From positions 1-64,000 of the forward strand of contig NZ_AUAP01000012.1 of assembly GCF_000428785.1 (NCBI RefSeq): a stretch of DNA of 64,000 bases, written 5' to 3'. The position numbers were made by a program, and so were the translations under genes. Shown piece by piece: positions 8,804-18,243 of the stretch. The DNA is from Conchiformibius kuhniae DSM 17694. GTDB taxonomy: Bacteria; Pseudomonadota; Gammaproteobacteria; Burkholderiales; Neisseriaceae. How positions within the stretch are numbered: position 1 is the stretch's first letter; every line of letters begins with the position of its first letter. The notes below the pieces were generated by a model. That model had not been told where the DNA came from. It did no database searches and saw nothing but the letters and a program-made list of their open reading frames with translations.

Positions 8804-11074
8804 TTATTCAGCCTTTCCTAAAGTCAGCACGTCGAGCATGCCGCCCAATGCGGCATTGGCGGTGTGTACGGGCAGGTACAGGGTGTGTGCGGGCAGGGTG
8901 TTGTCGGTACGCACGGTCAGGCAGACGGTTTCGCCGCCATGACGGACGCTTGCGCGGTCTCCGTCTGCCAAGCCCAGTGCCGCCAAGGTGTCGCGGTGCG
9001 CCCGCGCATCGGGCGCGGCGGCGTGGGAGGTGCGTTGCAGGGACGCGGCGCGGCGCACAATCGGGTCGCTGTGGTAGATGCCCACGCCGCCGGTACGCAG
9101 CAGGCGCGGGGCGCGGAAAGCCGCCGTGCCGCGCCAAGTGCTGTGGTTGTCCAAACGTTCGGCAAGCGTTTGCGCCCCCAAGGCTTCTGCCAGCACTTGT
9201 TCGCTGCTGTCAAAGTCAAATCCTTGCAATTCAAATACATTGCCCAACACGCGCAAGATTTTCCACAGGGGGCGCGAATCGCCGTAGCCTTTGACCACGC
9301 CGTGAAAGGACTGCACTTTGCCTTCCATGTTGATGAAGCTGCCCGCCGTTTCGGTAAACGGGGCAACCGGCAGCAGAATGTCGCAGACTTCGCGCAGGGT
9401 GTCGCTTTCAAATGCGGTAAATGCCATCACGCTTTGTGCCTGTTGCAGGGCATGGACGGCACGCGCGCCCGCCGCCGTGTCGATTTCGGGTTCGACATTC
9501 AGCAGCAATATGGCTTTTTTCGGCTCGGCAAGCATGGCGGGAAAATCGGCACCGCCTTCTTGCGGCACAAAGCCGAGCACATCGGCACCGACACTGTTGG
9601 CAGCTTGCGGCAGAATGCCCAAAGTGGCATTGGCTGCCGCCGCCAAACGTTGTGCGGCAGCATACACGGCGGCGTAGTCGGGGTGGTTTTGCACGTCTGC
9701 GCCCAAGACCACGGCGGCGGTTTGCGCGTTTTTCAGGCTGCCCGCCACCGCATTGTCGGCATTGGCGCACAGGCTTTCCAAATACGACGCCCATTGGTCG
9801 GGGTGGACGGTTTCCTGCGCCAGCAAGGGCATGTGCAATTCTTCTTTCACCGCACCCACCACGCTCAATGCCATGCCGTTTTTGGCGGAACGGCGCAAAC
9901 GGGCGGTAAGCAGGGGCTGTTCCTTACGCAAATTCGCGCCCACCACCAGCACCGCATCGCAAGCGGCAAGCTGCTCGATGCTTTGTCCGAGCCACTGCAC
10001 CCCTTTCAGGCTGCCTGCAAGACGGTTGTCCTGCTGGCGCAAACGGCTGTCCAAGCTGTTGATGCCCAAACCTGCTGCCAGTTTTTTCGCCAAATACAGC
10101 TCTTCCACCGTATTCATCGGGTTCGCCCAAATGCCGATGGCATCTTTACCGTCTTCGCGGGCGATGCAGTCCAGCGTTTTGCGGACGTATTCCAAAGCCG
10201 TTTGCCAATCCACTTCGTGCCACTCGCCGCCGTGTTTGATTTTCGGCGTTTTCAAACGGCTTTCGTGATACAGACCTTCATAGGCAAAACGGTCGCGGTC
10301 GCTAATCCAGCATTCGTTAATCGCTTCGTTTTCAAGCGGCAACACGCGGCGCACGGTGTGGTCTTTGGTTTGGACAATCAGATTGCTGCCCAAAGCATCG
10401 TGCGCCGATACGGTTTTGCGGCGCGACATTTCCCAAGAACGCGCATCGTAACGGAACGGTTTGCTGGTCAATGCACCCACGGGACACAAATCAATCACAT
10501 TGCCCGACAATTCGGTTTCCACCGCCTTGCCGATAAAAGGCATGATTTCGGAAAACTCTCCACGGTTCGCCATACCGATTTCCTGCACGCCCGCCACTTC
10601 TTCGGTGAAGCGCACGCAACGGGTGCAGTGTATGCAACGGCTCATTTCGGCTGCGGACACCAAAGGCCCCATGTCTTTGCCGACCACGCTGCGTTTGGCT
10701 TCTTTGTAGCGGCTGGACGATTTGCCGTAGCCCACCGCCAAATCCTGAAGCTGGCATTCGCCGCCTTGGTCGCAAATGGGGCAGTCGAGCGGGTGGTTGA
10801 TGAGCAGAAATTCCATCACGCCCTGTTGCGCTTGTTTGGCTTTGGGCGAATGGGTATGCACCACCATGCCGTCCGTTACCGGCGTGGCGCAGGCAGGCAG
10901 GGGTTTGGGGGCTTTTTCCACCTCCACCAAGCACATGCGGCAGTTGGCGGCGATGGACAATTTTTTGTGGTAGCAAAAATGCGGGATATAGGTGCCGAGC
11001 TGGTGCGCGGCTTCCATCACCGTTACGCCCTGCTTGACCGCAATTTGTTTGCCGTCGATTTCAATTTGTAACAT
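8804..11074 (-). CDS. nuoG: NADH-quinone oxidoreductase subunit G
   Basis: A 756-residue iron-sulfur subunit of the hydrophilic arm. The N-terminal ferredoxin domain has [18 protein letters not shown] for the 2Fe-2S centre. The next region has the His-Cys cluster motif [16 protein letters not shown] and then [10 protein letters not shown] for 4Fe-4S centres. The remainder is the molybdopterin-oxidoreductase-like domain without catalytic function, shorter than in E. coli (about 908 residues) as in other beta-proteobacteria. An uptake-sequence-like stretch lies inside the gene near 10010. The antisense strand is open over nearly the whole length, a codon-bias effect. Confidence 0.96.
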   Translation of the reverse strand: MLQIEIDGKQIAVKQGVTVMEAAHQLGTYIPHFCYHKKLSIAANCRMCLVEVEKAPKPLPACATPVTDGMVVHTHSPKAKQAQQGVMEFLLINHPLDCPICDQGGECQLQDLAVGYGKSSSRYKEAKRSVVGKDMGPLVSAAEMSRCIHCTRCVRFTEEVAGVQEIGMANRGEFSEIMPFIGKAVETELSGNVIDLCPVGALTSKPFRYDARSWEMSRRKTVSAHDALGSNLIVQTKDHTVRRVLPLENEAINECWISDRDRFAYEGLYHESRLKTPKIKHGGEWHEVDWQTALEYVRKTLDCIAREDGKDAIGIWANPMNTVEELYLAKKLAAGLGINSLDSRLRQQDNRLAGSLKGVQWLGQSIEQLAACDAVLVVGANLRKEQPLLTARLRRSAKNGMALSVVGAVKEELHMPLLAQETVHPDQWASYLESLCANADNAVAGSLKNAQTAAVVLGADVQNHPDYAAVYAAAQRLAAAANATLGILPQAANSVGADVLGFVPQEGGADFPAMLAEPKKAILLLNVEPEIDTAAGARAVHALQQAQSVMAFTAFESDTLREVCDILLPVAPFTETAGSFINMEGKVQSFHGVVKGYGDSRPLWKILRVLGNVFELQGFDFDSSEQVLAEALGAQTLAERLDNHSTWRGTAAFRAPRLLRTGGVGIYHSDPIVRRAASLQRTSHAAAPDARAHRDTLAALGLADGDRASVRHGGETVCLTVRTDNTLPAHTLYLPVHTANAALGGMLDVLTLGKAE

Positions 11075-11111
11075 GGTCGTTCCTAGTTACGATTTTAATT
11101 TAACAATTTTT

Positions 11112-11684
11112 TTATTCGGTTTTCAGGCTGCCTGACATACTGCCAACATCTTTAATGTTGCTCTTAATACCCAATCCTTTAGCAACACATGGCTCCTGAT
11201 AAATTGATTCGTCCAAGCTATCATGGCTGTCCGATGCTTTATTCCAATATACTGTAACTACACGTCCCGTATCAATATTGATAACAAAACAATAATTACA
11301 CTTTATTTCGCCGTTATCCTTTATGTCAACCAGCTTGGTTACCAAACTCCTTAACAAAATCCTTCTGTACCGTATCTTATTATTTTCACTCTTCTCATTA
11401 TATTCAATAAGGCAATTCGAACTACCATCAGAATTTGATAAGAAAACATCTAAAGTACTCTGGATTATTTCACTTTCCAAACTAACTTCTTTATTTCTAA
11501 CTTTATCATTCACATGAGAACTATATTCAAACTTCTGACTTGGCATCATTGCCAAAGTATTGCGCAAAACATTCCTTAAATTGGCAATATCAAGCCTTGA
11601 TAAAGATTTATAGTGTATTTTGATTTGGTCGCAATCAGTCGTCAAAATCCCTTTTTGAATACTGCCAAATGAAGATTTTTTCAT
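11112..11684 (-). CDS. AT-rich hypothetical protein inserted between nuoF and nuoG
   Basis: A 190-residue soluble protein I do not recognise. The C-terminal half has the pattern INIDTGRVVTVYWNKASDSHDSL (about residues 132-156), preceded by RRILLRSL. Strand-Asp-Thr-Gly-Arg-Val-Val-Thr-x-Tyr patterns occur in small toxin nucleases of the BECR type, so a degenerate or domesticated toxin domain is a guess worth testing. There is no signal peptide. AAGGATTG lies before the ATG. The gene is far more AT-rich than nuoF and nuoG and carries an uptake sequence at its 3' end, which suggests acquisition by transformation. Confidence 0.7.
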   Translation of the reverse strand: MKKSSFGSIQKGILTTDCDQIKIHYKSLSRLDIANLRNVLRNTLAMMPSQKFEYSSHVNDKVRNKEVSLESEIIQSTLDVFLSNSDGSSNCLIEYNEKSENNKIRYRRILLRSLVTKLVDIKDNGEIKCNYCFVINIDTGRVVTVYWNKASDSHDSLDESIYQEPCVAKGLGIKSNIKDVGSMSGSLKTE

Positions 11685-11738
11685 TTTTACAATCCTTCCA
11701 TTTTAAAAAGTATCATAAACTGAGAGCGACCCTAATAA

Positions 11739-13034
11739 TCAACACCATTTATGCTCTTTAATCGGTTTGCCATGCTCGATATAGTGTTCAAACTCATGGC
11801 GGAAATGCTTGGTAAAGCTGCGCACGGGGAACACCGCCGCGTCCGCCAAAGCGCAAATGGTGCGCCCCGCCATATTGTTGCCGATGGAATCCAGCAGTTC
11901 CAAATCTTCCTTGCGCCCTTTGCCGGTGGCGATACGGTGGACGATGCGGTACAGCCAGCCCGTCCCCTCGCGGCAGGGCGTGCATTGTCCGCAGGATTCT
12001 TCGTGATAAAAATAGCTCAAACGTTCCAATGCCTTAACCATGCACACATCTTCGTCCATCACAATCACCGCGCCCGAACCGAGCATGGAACCGGCTTTGG
12101 CGATGGCATCGTAATCCATCGTCAGTTCCATCATAATATCGGCAGGCAGCACGGGCGCGGACGAGCCGCCCGGAATCACGGCTTTGAGTTTTTTGCCGTT
12201 TTTCATGCCGCCAGCCATTTCCAGCAATTTGGCAAAGGGTGTGCCGAGCGGCACTTCGTAGTTGCCGGGGCGTTCCACATGGCCGGAAATGGAAAACAGT
12301 TTGGTACCGCCCGCGCCCTCCACGCCCTGCTCCAGAAATTTTTTGCCGCCATCGCGGATAATGAACGGCACGGACGCAAAGGTTTCCGTGTTGTTGATGG
12401 TGGTGGGCTTACCGTACAAGCCGAACGATGCGGGAAACGGCGGTTTGAAGCGCGGTTGCCCTTTTTTGCCTTCCAGCGATTCCAGCAGCGCGGTTTCCTC
12501 GCCGCAGATGTATGCGCCGTAGCCGTGATGGGCGTAGAGTTCAAACGAAAAATCCGAACCCAAAATCTTTTGTCCCAAAAAGCCTGCCGCGCGCGCTTCC
12601 GCCAACGCCGCTTCAAAGCGTTGGAATCCTTCAAAAATTTCGCCGTGAATGTAGTTGTAGCCTGCTTCCGCGCCCATGGCGTAACCGGCGATAATCATGC
12701 CTTCAATCAGGGCGTGGGGGTTGAAATTGATGATGTCGCGGTCTTTAAACGTGCCCGGCTCGCCCTCGTCCGTGTTGCAGACAACGTATTTCGCGCCCGG
12801 AAAGGAACGCGGCATAAAGCTCCATTTCAAACCGGTGGGAAAGCCCGCGCCGCCGCGCCCGCGCAATGCCGATGTTTTCACTTCGTCAATCACATCGTTT
12901 TGCGCCATGTTTTCGCTCAAGATTTTGCGCAGGGCTTGGTAGCCGCCGCGCGCGCGGTAGGCTTCAAGCGTCCAGCAGTCGGGGCTGCGGGTATCAACAT
13001 TTTCAAAAATCACGCCGGATTGGTAAATTGCCAT
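11739..13034 (-). CDS. nuoF: NADH-quinone oxidoreductase subunit F
   Basis: This 431-residue subunit oxidises NADH and holds FMN and a 4Fe-4S centre. The glycine-rich [13 protein letters not shown] (about residues 59-71) is the NADH/FMN-binding signature. The second nucleotide-site segment [19 protein letters not shown] follows at about 175. The cluster motif [14 protein letters not shown] lies near residue 350 with the fourth Cys downstream in TICALADAA. Length is normal. An uptake sequence separates it from the LysE-type gene upstream, so that gene interrupts the E-F order usual in the operon. Confidence 0.97.
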   Translation of the reverse strand: MAIYQSGVIFENVDTRSPDCWTLEAYRARGGYQALRKILSENMAQNDVIDEVKTSALRGRGGAGFPTGLKWSFMPRSFPGAKYVVCNTDEGEPGTFKDRDIINFNPHALIEGMIIAGYAMGAEAGYNYIHGEIFEGFQRFEAALAEARAAGFLGQKILGSDFSFELYAHHGYGAYICGEETALLESLEGKKGQPRFKPPFPASFGLYGKPTTINNTETFASVPFIIRDGGKKFLEQGVEGAGGTKLFSISGHVERPGNYEVPLGTPFAKLLEMAGGMKNGKKLKAVIPGGSSAPVLPADIMMELTMDYDAIAKAGSMLGSGAVIVMDEDVCMVKALERLSYFYHEESCGQCTPCREGTGWLYRIVHRIATGKGRKEDLELLDSIGNNMAGRTICALADAAVFPVRSFTKHFRHEFEHYIEHGKPIKEHKWC

Positions 13035-13051
13035 TTTCTTTGCCTACTGGT

Positions 13052-13068
13052 TTTCAGGCAGCCTGAAA
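13052..13068. repeat. DNA uptake sequence, near-palindromic
   Basis: TTTCAGGCAGCCTGAAA lies between the LysE-type exporter and nuoF. It and the copy at 13728 bracket the LysE gene, so the pair could mark the borders of an imported segment. Confidence 0.8.
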
Positions 13069-13088
13069 AAACGCCGCCTTTGTTTATC

Positions 13089-13709
13089 TTAATTGCTCAT
13101 CACTTTCACGCCCAAGCCCGCCATCGCCGCGCCGAGTATGCGGTCAATCCAATGTCCCGCCGTTTGGAAACGGCGGTTGATGCGCGGCACCGACAGCAGC
13201 CAAACCACCGCCGCAAACCACGCCAGTTGCAGCAGCATCATCCACGCGCCGTAAGCCGCCAACTGCCACACGGGCATTTCGGGCGACAGCACCACCGTAA
13301 ACAGCGACACGAAATACACGGGGGCTTTGGGGTTCAACACATTGCACAAAAAGCCTTTCCACAAAGCGGCAGACGCGGCTTGCGGTGCAAGCGGCGCGGC
13401 GGACAAGGCGGCGGCATCGCGCGGGCGGGCGCGTAAACCTTGAATCCCCAAATAAATCAAATAGGCGCCGCCGATGATTTTTACCGCCGTCATCAGCCAC
13501 GCAGACGATGCAATCAGCACCGCCATGCCCAACACCGAATAGGCAATATGCACGCCCAAGCCCAAGGCGATGCCGATGCTGGTCAGCAGCCCGATGCGGC
13601 GGCCGCGCCCGAGCGTTTGCTGGGAAACGAAAACAAAATCGGGGCCGGGCGACATCGCCGCCAGCAGATGCACGCCGGTAATCAAAATAAAACCTTGCCA
13701 AAAGTCCAT
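13089..13709 (-). CDS. LysE/RhtB-family amino-acid exporter
   Basis: A 206-residue inner-membrane protein with six hydrophobic segments. The N-terminal signature GVHLLAAMSPGPDFVFVSQQTLGRG (about residues 14-38) is typical of the LysE/RhtB family, which exports amino acids such as homoserine, threonine or lysine. The substrate cannot be read from sequence. It lies between nuoE and nuoF on the same strand and is flanked by uptake sequences on both sides. It has no connection with complex I chemistry, and its GC content is like the surrounding genes. Confidence 0.88.
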   Translation of the reverse strand: MDFWQGFILITGVHLLAAMSPGPDFVFVSQQTLGRGRRIGLLTSIGIALGLGVHIAYSVLGMAVLIASSAWLMTAVKIIGGAYLIYLGIQGLRARPRDAAALSAAPLAPQAASAALWKGFLCNVLNPKAPVYFVSLFTVVLSPEMPVWQLAAYGAWMMLLQLAWFAAVVWLLSVPRINRRFQTAGHWIDRILGAAMAGLGVKVMSN

Positions 13710-13727
13710 GATTTTGTTTCCTTAAAT

Positions 13728-13743
13728 TTTCAGGCAGCCTGAA
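13728..13743. repeat. DNA uptake sequence, near-palindromic
   Basis: TTTCAGGCAGCCTGAA lies immediately upstream of the LysE-type gene and just past the stop of the 170-residue gene. Confidence 0.8.
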
Positions 13744-13750
13744 TTACTGC

Positions 13751-14263
13751 TTAACAATCCGTAAAACGGCAAACATTCAACTGCCCCGATTTCAAATAAT
13801 CCACCATATGTCCTTCCATGTCTTCCTCATCAGGCGAATAATAATTTTTATGGTTACTGACCGCCTCAATATACACTTGCCGCACCGCTTCCAAATCATA
13901 TTGCTGCCGACATTGCTCGATAACATCAAAGCCTTCAAACCTTATTGCATGTTTGTGCTCAAAATCATCATAAACGGCAATTAATTTTTTAGAATCAAAC
14001 AATCGCGGTAAAGGGTGCATCAAATTGTACAAACCGATATAACTTTGCTGAAATATCTGATTATCAACAAAATGGTATTGCTTATCCAAGCAATGGGCTT
14101 GCCCCAAATATCTGAATTGCCCAAATGCATCTTTATCTTCTTGGATTTTCATAGCTACTTGTTTGTATGGCAGCGTATTTTTCGCCTGACTGGTTTGGGA
14201 TAACCAGCCCGACAACATACTTGAACAACACACAAAACAAACAACAATGGTTTTATTATGCAT
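13751..14263 (-). CDS. Hypothetical exported protein
   Basis: About 170 residues from the ATG at 14263 (MHNKTIVVCFVCC). The frame stays open to 14299, but those codons fall in repeat sequence. The N-terminus is a plausible signal peptide with cleavage near SQA-KN. The mature part is polar, with Cys near the end (VCRFTDC) and elsewhere, so disulfides are possible in the periplasm. I recognise no domain. It sits between nuoE and the LysE-type gene, with repeats on both sides, and is moderately AT-rich. Confidence 0.7.
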   Translation of the reverse strand: MHNKTIVVCFVCCSSMLSGWLSQTSQAKNTLPYKQVAMKIQEDKDAFGQFRYLGQAHCLDKQYHFVDNQIFQQSYIGLYNLMHPLPRLFDSKKLIAVYDDFEHKHAIRFEGFDVIEQCRQQYDLEAVRQVYIEAVSNHKNYYSPDEEDMEGHMVDYLKSGQLNVCRFTDC

Positions 14264-14273
14264 CACTACTTGA

Positions 14274-14347
14274 GTAGGTTGGTTCGCCAAACCCGACAAA
14301 ACATTTCTTCAATTTTGAAAGAATGTTGGGTTTCCAACCCAACCTAC
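14274..14347. repeat. GTAGGTTGG...CCAACCCAACCTAC composite repeat, copy 2
   Basis: Outer arms GTAGGTTGG and CCAACCCAACCTAC enclose a second hairpin, ACATTTCTT...AAGAATGT. It fills the gap between nuoE and the next minus-strand gene. Confidence 0.7.
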
Positions 14348-14350
14348 ACC

Positions 14351-14824
14351 CTACTGCAATTCCGCCAATTTTTTCTCAATCGCTTCTTCGGTCATAAAGC
14401 TGCACATTTTATGGTTGTTCACCAGCATCACCGGCGCATCGCCGCACGCGCCCATGCACTCGCCCTCCACCAGCGTGTATTTGCCGTCTGCGGTGGTTTC
14501 GCCGTAGCCGATGCCGAGTTTTTGTTTCAAATACTCGCCCGCATGCACCCCGCCGCGCAAGGCGCACGGCAGATTGGTGCAAACCGTCAGCTTGTATTTA
14601 CCGACAGGTTTCAGGTCGTACATATTGTAAAAGGTGGCGACTTCATAGGCGGCAATCGGGGCGATACCAATGTATTGCGCCACAAATTCAATGGTTTCGG
14701 GTTTCAGCCAGCCCAGTTCGGTTTGCGCGATACGCAACGCGCCCATTACCGCGCTGCGGCGTTGGTCGGCGGGATATTTCGCCAGCTCCACATCAATTTG
14801 CCGTAAAGATTCTGCCGATAACAT
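14351..14824 (-). CDS. nuoE: NADH-quinone oxidoreductase subunit E
   Basis: A 157-residue thioredoxin-like subunit with one 2Fe-2S centre in the NADH dehydrogenase module. The four ligands are Cys82 and Cys87 (CTNLPC) and Cys123 and Cys127 (CMGAC), with the usual spacing. The preceding ATFYNMYDLKPVG is also family-typical. Its ATG overlaps the nuoD stop by one base. The next nuo gene, nuoF, is more than 1.3 kb away, because two unrelated genes come between. Confidence 0.97.
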   Translation of the reverse strand: MLSAESLRQIDVELAKYPADQRRSAVMGALRIAQTELGWLKPETIEFVAQYIGIAPIAAYEVATFYNMYDLKPVGKYKLTVCTNLPCALRGGVHAGEYLKQKLGIGYGETTADGKYTLVEGECMGACGDAPVMLVNNHKMCSFMTEEAIEKKLAELQ

Positions 14825-16077
14825 TATCTGTCCACCTCTCCGAATACAATGTCCTGCGTGCCAATAATCGCCACCACGTCCGCCAGCATATGCCCGCGTG
14901 CCATTTCGTCCATGCCCTGCAAATGCGCGAAACCGGGGGCGCGGATTTTCAGGCGGTAGGGTTTGTTCGCGCCGTCCGAAATCATGTAAATGCCAAACTC
15001 GCCTTTGGGGTGCTCGATGGCGGTGTAGGTTTCGCCCTCGGGAACGTGCATGCCTTCGGTAAACAGTTTGAAATGGTGAATCAAATCTTCCATGCCCGTT
15101 TTCATTTCAGTGCGCTTGGCGGGGGCGAATTTTTGGTTTTCGGTAATCACGGGGCCCGGATTGTCGCGCAGCCATTGCACGCATTGTTTGATAATGCGGT
15201 TGGACTCGCGCATCTCGTTGATGCGGCACAAATAACGGTCGTAACAATCGCCGTTCAAGCCTACGGGAATGTCAAAATCCACTTTCGCATAAGCGTCATA
15301 CGGGGCTTTTTTGCGAATGTCCCACTCGATGCCCGAACCGCGCAGCATCACGCCGGTAAAGCCTTTTTGCAGGGCGCGTTCCGGCGACACCACACCGATG
15401 CCGACCGTGCGCTGTTTCCAAATGCGGTTGTCGGTAAGCAGGCTTTCGTATTCGTCCACGCAGGCGGGGAAACGCTCGGTAAACGCTTCAATAAAGTCCA
15501 GCATCGTGCCTTCACGGGCTTCGTTGAGTTTTTTCAACACTTTGGCGTTGCGGAATTTGCTGGATTCGTATTTGGGCATAAAGTCGGGCAGGTCGCGGTA
15601 CACACCGCCCGGACGGAAATACGCGGCGTGCATACGCGCACCGGAAACGGCTTCATACAAATCCATCAGCTCTTCGCGCTCGCGGAAAGCATACAGGAAA
15701 ATCGTCATCGCGCCGATGTCCAGCGCGTGCGAGCCGATGCCCATCAAGTGATTGAGAATGCGGGTAACTTCGGCAAACATCACGCGGATATACTGCGCCC
15801 GTTCCGGCACATCGATGCCCGCCAGTTTTTCCACCGCCAAGCAATACGCCTGTTCGTTGCACATCATGGATACGTAGTCCAATCTGTCCATATACGGCAG
15901 AGCCTGCAGATAGGTGCGGGTTTCGGCCAGCTTTTCGGTGCCGCGATGCAGCAGCCCGATGTGCGGGTCGGCGCGGACGATGGTTTCGCCCTCCAGTTCC
16001 AAAATCATCCGCAAAACGCCGTGTGCGGCGGGGTGTTGCGGGCCGAAGTTGATGGTGTAGTTTCGCAGTTTAGCCAC
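14824..16077 (-). CDS. nuoD: NADH-quinone oxidoreductase subunit D
   Basis: This 417-residue subunit lines the quinone pocket with NuoB and descends from the large subunit of NiFe hydrogenases. The N-terminal [15 protein letters not shown] has the conserved His residues near the quinone headgroup. [11 protein letters not shown] and the C-terminal DIVFGEVDR are typical. I place the start at GTG 16077 (VAKLRNYT), because GAGGAG lies eight bases upstream and Neisseria NuoD begins in the same place. The open frame reaches 16092. The start overlaps the nuoC stop by eight bases. Confidence 0.95.
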   Translation of the reverse strand: MAKLRNYTINFGPQHPAAHGVLRMILELEGETIVRADPHIGLLHRGTEKLAETRTYLQALPYMDRLDYVSMMCNEQAYCLAVEKLAGIDVPERAQYIRVMFAEVTRILNHLMGIGSHALDIGAMTIFLYAFREREELMDLYEAVSGARMHAAYFRPGGVYRDLPDFMPKYESSKFRNAKVLKKLNEAREGTMLDFIEAFTERFPACVDEYESLLTDNRIWKQRTVGIGVVSPERALQKGFTGVMLRGSGIEWDIRKKAPYDAYAKVDFDIPVGLNGDCYDRYLCRINEMRESNRIIKQCVQWLRDNPGPVITENQKFAPAKRTEMKTGMEDLIHHFKLFTEGMHVPEGETYTAIEHPKGEFGIYMISDGANKPYRLKIRAPGFAHLQGMDEMARGHMLADVVAIIGTQDIVFGEVDR

Positions 16078-16657
16078 CGTAGGTCTCCTCACGGACGATG
16101 CGCGGGGTGATTTCGCGCGGCTCGATGGTAACGGGTTGGTAAATCACGCGTTTTTCGGTTTCATCGTAACGCATTTCCACATAGCCGGAAATCGGGAAGT
16201 CTTTGCGGAAGGGGTGTCCGACAAAGCCGTAATCGGTGAGAATGCGGCGCAAATCGGGGTGGTTGTTGAAAATGATTCCGTATAAATCAAAGGCTTCACG
16301 CTCGTACCAATCGGCGCTGTTGTAAATGCCAACCACCGATTCCACCAAAGGCAGGTTGTCATCGTCCGCCCACACGCGCACGCGCACGCGCTGGTTGTTT
16401 TTCACCGACAAAAGCTGGCTGATAACGGCAAAGCGTTTGCCCTGCCATTCTTGGTTTTTGTAGGTGCTGTAATCGGCGCCGCACAAATCCACCAGCGATT
16501 CAAAGTGCAGTTCTTCGTGGTCGCGCAGGGTGGTCATCACGTCCAGATAACGTGCGGGCGTGCATTCAACCGTTACTTCGTCCAAAGCCAAAATGACTTT
16601 ATCGGCTTTGTCGCCCAAAATGGTTTGAACGGTTTGCGCCAAAGTCTTGGGGTGCAT
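16070..16657 (-). CDS. nuoC: NADH-quinone oxidoreductase subunit C
   Basis: About 195 residues, separate from NuoD as in Neisseria and unlike the fused NuoCD of E. coli. The signature [27 protein letters not shown] family motif is visible as EREAFDLYG followed by [18 protein letters not shown]. It links the quinone module to the rest of the hydrophilic arm. I prefer ATG 16657 (MHPKTLAQ), which has AAGGA seven bases upstream. ATG 16672, directly after the preceding stop, would add five residues. Confidence 0.95.
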   Translation of the reverse strand: MHPKTLAQTVQTILGDKADKVILALDEVTVECTPARYLDVMTTLRDHEELHFESLVDLCGADYSTYKNQEWQGKRFAVISQLLSVKNNQRVRVRVWADDDNLPLVESVVGIYNSADWYEREAFDLYGIIFNNHPDLRRILTDYGFVGHPFRKDFPISGYVEMRYDETEKRVIYQPVTIEPREITPRIVREETYGG

Positions 16658-16672
16658 GGTTTGTTCCTTCAT

Positions 16673-16918
16673 TTATGCCAACAAAAACGGCGTACACACA
16701 TAGCCTAAAGCCAACAGGTTGATGACAAATAAAATTCCGCCTTGTTTGCGGCTGTGGCACAGCAGCCAGTACAGAGATACTGCCGTGCTGCAGGCAGCCA
16801 GCGCGATGCTTGGCAGCCACAAAAAGCCCGCCCAATCCATGCTGCCGTGCATGATGACCGCCACCAACAGCACCGATAATGCCGTTACCGCCGACACGAT
16901 GGTCAAGCCGAATTTCAT
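16673..16918 (-). CDS. Small integral membrane protein in the nuo operon
   Basis: An 81-residue, very hydrophobic protein with three predicted helices (about residues 3-25, 30-53 and 60-80). It is not a known complex I subunit. The ATG at 16918 has AAAGGAC six bases upstream, and the stop is directly followed by the first possible nuoC ATG, so it is probably translated as part of the operon. A longer open frame covers nuoB in another phase and is not real. Function unknown; a complex I assembly or stability factor would be speculation. Confidence 0.75.
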   Translation of the reverse strand: MKFGLTIVSAVTALSVLLVAVIMHGSMDWAGFLWLPSIALAACSTAVSLYWLLCHSRKQGGILFVINLLALGYVCTPFLLA

Positions 16919-16950
16919 TGCTTTGTCCTTTAGGTGTGTTTGCGCCCGAA

Positions 16951-17430
16951 TCAGTGGCGGGCAATGGTGTAGGTGCGTTTGATTTTGCCCTGAAGCTGAA
17001 TCAAACCGTAAATCAGGGCTTCGGCGGTGGGGGGGCAGCCCGGAACGTACACGTCCACCGGCACGATGCGGTCGCAGCCGCGCACCACCGAATAGGAATA
17101 GTGGTAGTAGCCGCCGCCGTTGGCGCACGAACCCATCGACAACACCCAGCGCGGCTCGGCCATTTGGTCGTAAACGCGGCGCAGGGCGGGTGCCATTTTG
17201 TTGCACAGCGTGCCGGCGACAATCATCAAATCCGATTGGCGCGGCGAGGGTCGGAAGATGATGCCGAAGCGGTCGAGGTCGTAGCGGGACGCGCCTGCCT
17301 GCATCATTTCCACCGCGCAGCATGCCAATCCGAAAGTAACCGGCCACAGCGAACCGGTGCGGACATAGTTGAGCACCGTATCCGCGCTGGCGGTTACGAA
17401 GCCTTTATTCAAAACGCCTTCTATTCCCAT
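16951..17430 (-). CDS. nuoB: NADH-quinone oxidoreductase subunit B
   Basis: A 159-residue subunit that holds cluster N2, the last iron-sulfur centre before quinone. The ligands are visible as the tandem cysteines in [10 protein letters not shown], then [11 protein letters not shown] and [12 protein letters not shown] start at ATG 17430 ([10 protein letters not shown]), with AAGGTG eight bases upstream, which matches Neisseria NuoB. It overlaps nuoA by ten bases. The open frame extends seven codons further upstream. Confidence 0.96.
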   Translation of the reverse strand: MGIEGVLNKGFVTASADTVLNYVRTGSLWPVTFGLACCAVEMMQAGASRYDLDRFGIIFRPSPRQSDLMIVAGTLCNKMAPALRRVYDQMAEPRWVLSMGSCANGGGYYHYSYSVVRGCDRIVPVDVYVPGCPPTAEALIYGLIQLQGKIKRTYTIARH

Positions 17431-17789
17431 TCCAGCGCACCTTTTTTCCATTCGTAAACAAAGCCCACCGTCAAAATCACGATGAACACGAACATCGACC
17501 AGAAAGCATACGCGCCCGTTTCCGCCATCAGGTCTTTAAACACCACCGCCCACGGAATCATAAACGCCACTTCCAAATCAAACAAAATAAACAAAATCGC
17601 CACCAAGTAATAGCGCACGTCAAATTTCATACGCGCGTTTTCAAATGCCTCGAAGCCGCATTCGAACGGGGTGTCTTTTTCGGCGTAGTGGCGTTTGGGC
17701 CCCAGCACATTACCCAATGTAATGAACAAGATGCCCGCCGCCAAGCCGACAATCAAAAATACCAGCACGGGAAAATAGTTTGCCAACAT
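17421..17789 (-). CDS. nuoA: NADH-quinone oxidoreductase subunit A
   Basis: First gene of the complex I operon, 122 residues with three helices. The loop after helix 1 contains [31 protein letters not shown] in family order, with the Cys of ECGF and the FDLE segment that contacts NuoH. Length is normal. The promoter should lie in the 450-base gap shared with the divergent tbpB. A possible -10 TAAAAT (17829-17834, minus strand) lies about 40 bases upstream. Confidence 0.96.
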   Translation of the reverse strand: MLANYFPVLVFLIVGLAAGILFITLGNVLGPKRHYAEKDTPFECGFEAFENARMKFDVRYYLVAILFILFDLEVAFMIPWAVVFKDLMAETGAYAFWSMFVFIVILTVGFVYEWKKGALEWE

Positions 17790-17910
17790 CGTTGCGTACC
17801 TGCCGAGTGTTAAATTGAGTAACCGTCAATTTTAACGAATTTGTGCGGTTTTTGAAAGTTATCTGTGCCAAACGGGGGCATAAAAAAACCAACGTTTTCA
17901 ATCAAGTATT

Positions 17911-17929
17911 GATAACCATTCTTATTACC
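17911..17929. promoter_or_regulatory. Candidate Fur box (distal)
   Basis: GATAACCATTCTTATTACC matches the 19-base Fur consensus GATAATGATAATCATTATC at 13 of 19 positions. It lies far upstream of tbpB and about 120 bases upstream of nuoA. Confidence 0.4.
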
Positions 17930-18116
17930 GCAAATTGTCCATGCAAAACAAAACCTTTAAAATTTTTGAACTTTTATTCCAAACTGTGCTGCCCTTGGTG
18001 GGGCACCATCTGTTTGCGCATATCGCCGTTTTTGTGCCGCCCATTTTGCCGATACTCGGGCTGATTTTAATTTTTTTGAAAAAGCAAATTTTTAAACAAC
18101 CAAACTTTACATTCTG

Positions 18117-18145
18117 TTTACAAAACGCAACACTCAAATTATACT
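18117..18145 (+). promoter_or_regulatory. Sigma-70 promoter of tbpB
   Basis: TTTACA (18117-18122) and TATACT (18140-18145) are separated by 17 bases, five of six and four to five of six consensus matches. Transcription would start near 18152, inside the proximal Fur-like site. Confidence 0.6.
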
Positions 18146-18150
18146 TAATT

Positions 18151-18169
18151 GTGAATGATTTTTATTTGT
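18151..18169. promoter_or_regulatory. Candidate Fur box (proximal, at tbpB start site)
   Basis: AATGATTTTTATT matches AATGATTATCATT at 11 of 13 positions and overlaps the predicted transcription start. Iron-bound Fur here would block tbpBA, as in Neisseria. Confidence 0.5.
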
Positions 18170-18183
18170 CTTGGCAACAAGAT

Positions 18184-18243
18184 GCCGCGCCGCCGCTTCC
18201 GGCGGGGTTTTATCCGAAATGAAGCACAAGAAAGGAAACGCTA
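18184..18243 (+). repeat. Hairpin-plus-RBS leader before tbpB (divergent copy)
   Basis: CCGCCG-CTTC-CGGCGG with GGTTT behind it (18190-18209) resembles the leader hairpins at 20130 and elsewhere, but the spacing to AAAGGAAA and the ATG is longer. Confidence 0.45.

Larger units (their letters stand above)
17790..18243. other. Divergent control region between nuoA and tbpB
   Basis: About 450 bases, clearly AT-rich. A short open frame (17935-18222, plus) has no ribosome site and no family resemblance, so I do not call it a gene. The region holds the nuoA promoter, two Fur-like sites and a good sigma-70 promoter for tbpB. Confidence 0.6.

Noticed and set aside
8864..11071. Very long open frame (735 codons) antisense to nuoG, and similar ones antisense to nuoL, tbpA, psd and pgi
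   Set aside because: They mirror well-identified genes, are rich in His, Gln, Arg and Ala in the way reverse frames of GC-rich genes are, and have no ribosome sites or family motifs.
17935..18222. 95-codon frame between nuoA and tbpB
   Set aside because: It covers the tbpB promoter and Fur-like site, has no ribosome site, and shows no conserved features beyond a hydrophobic middle.
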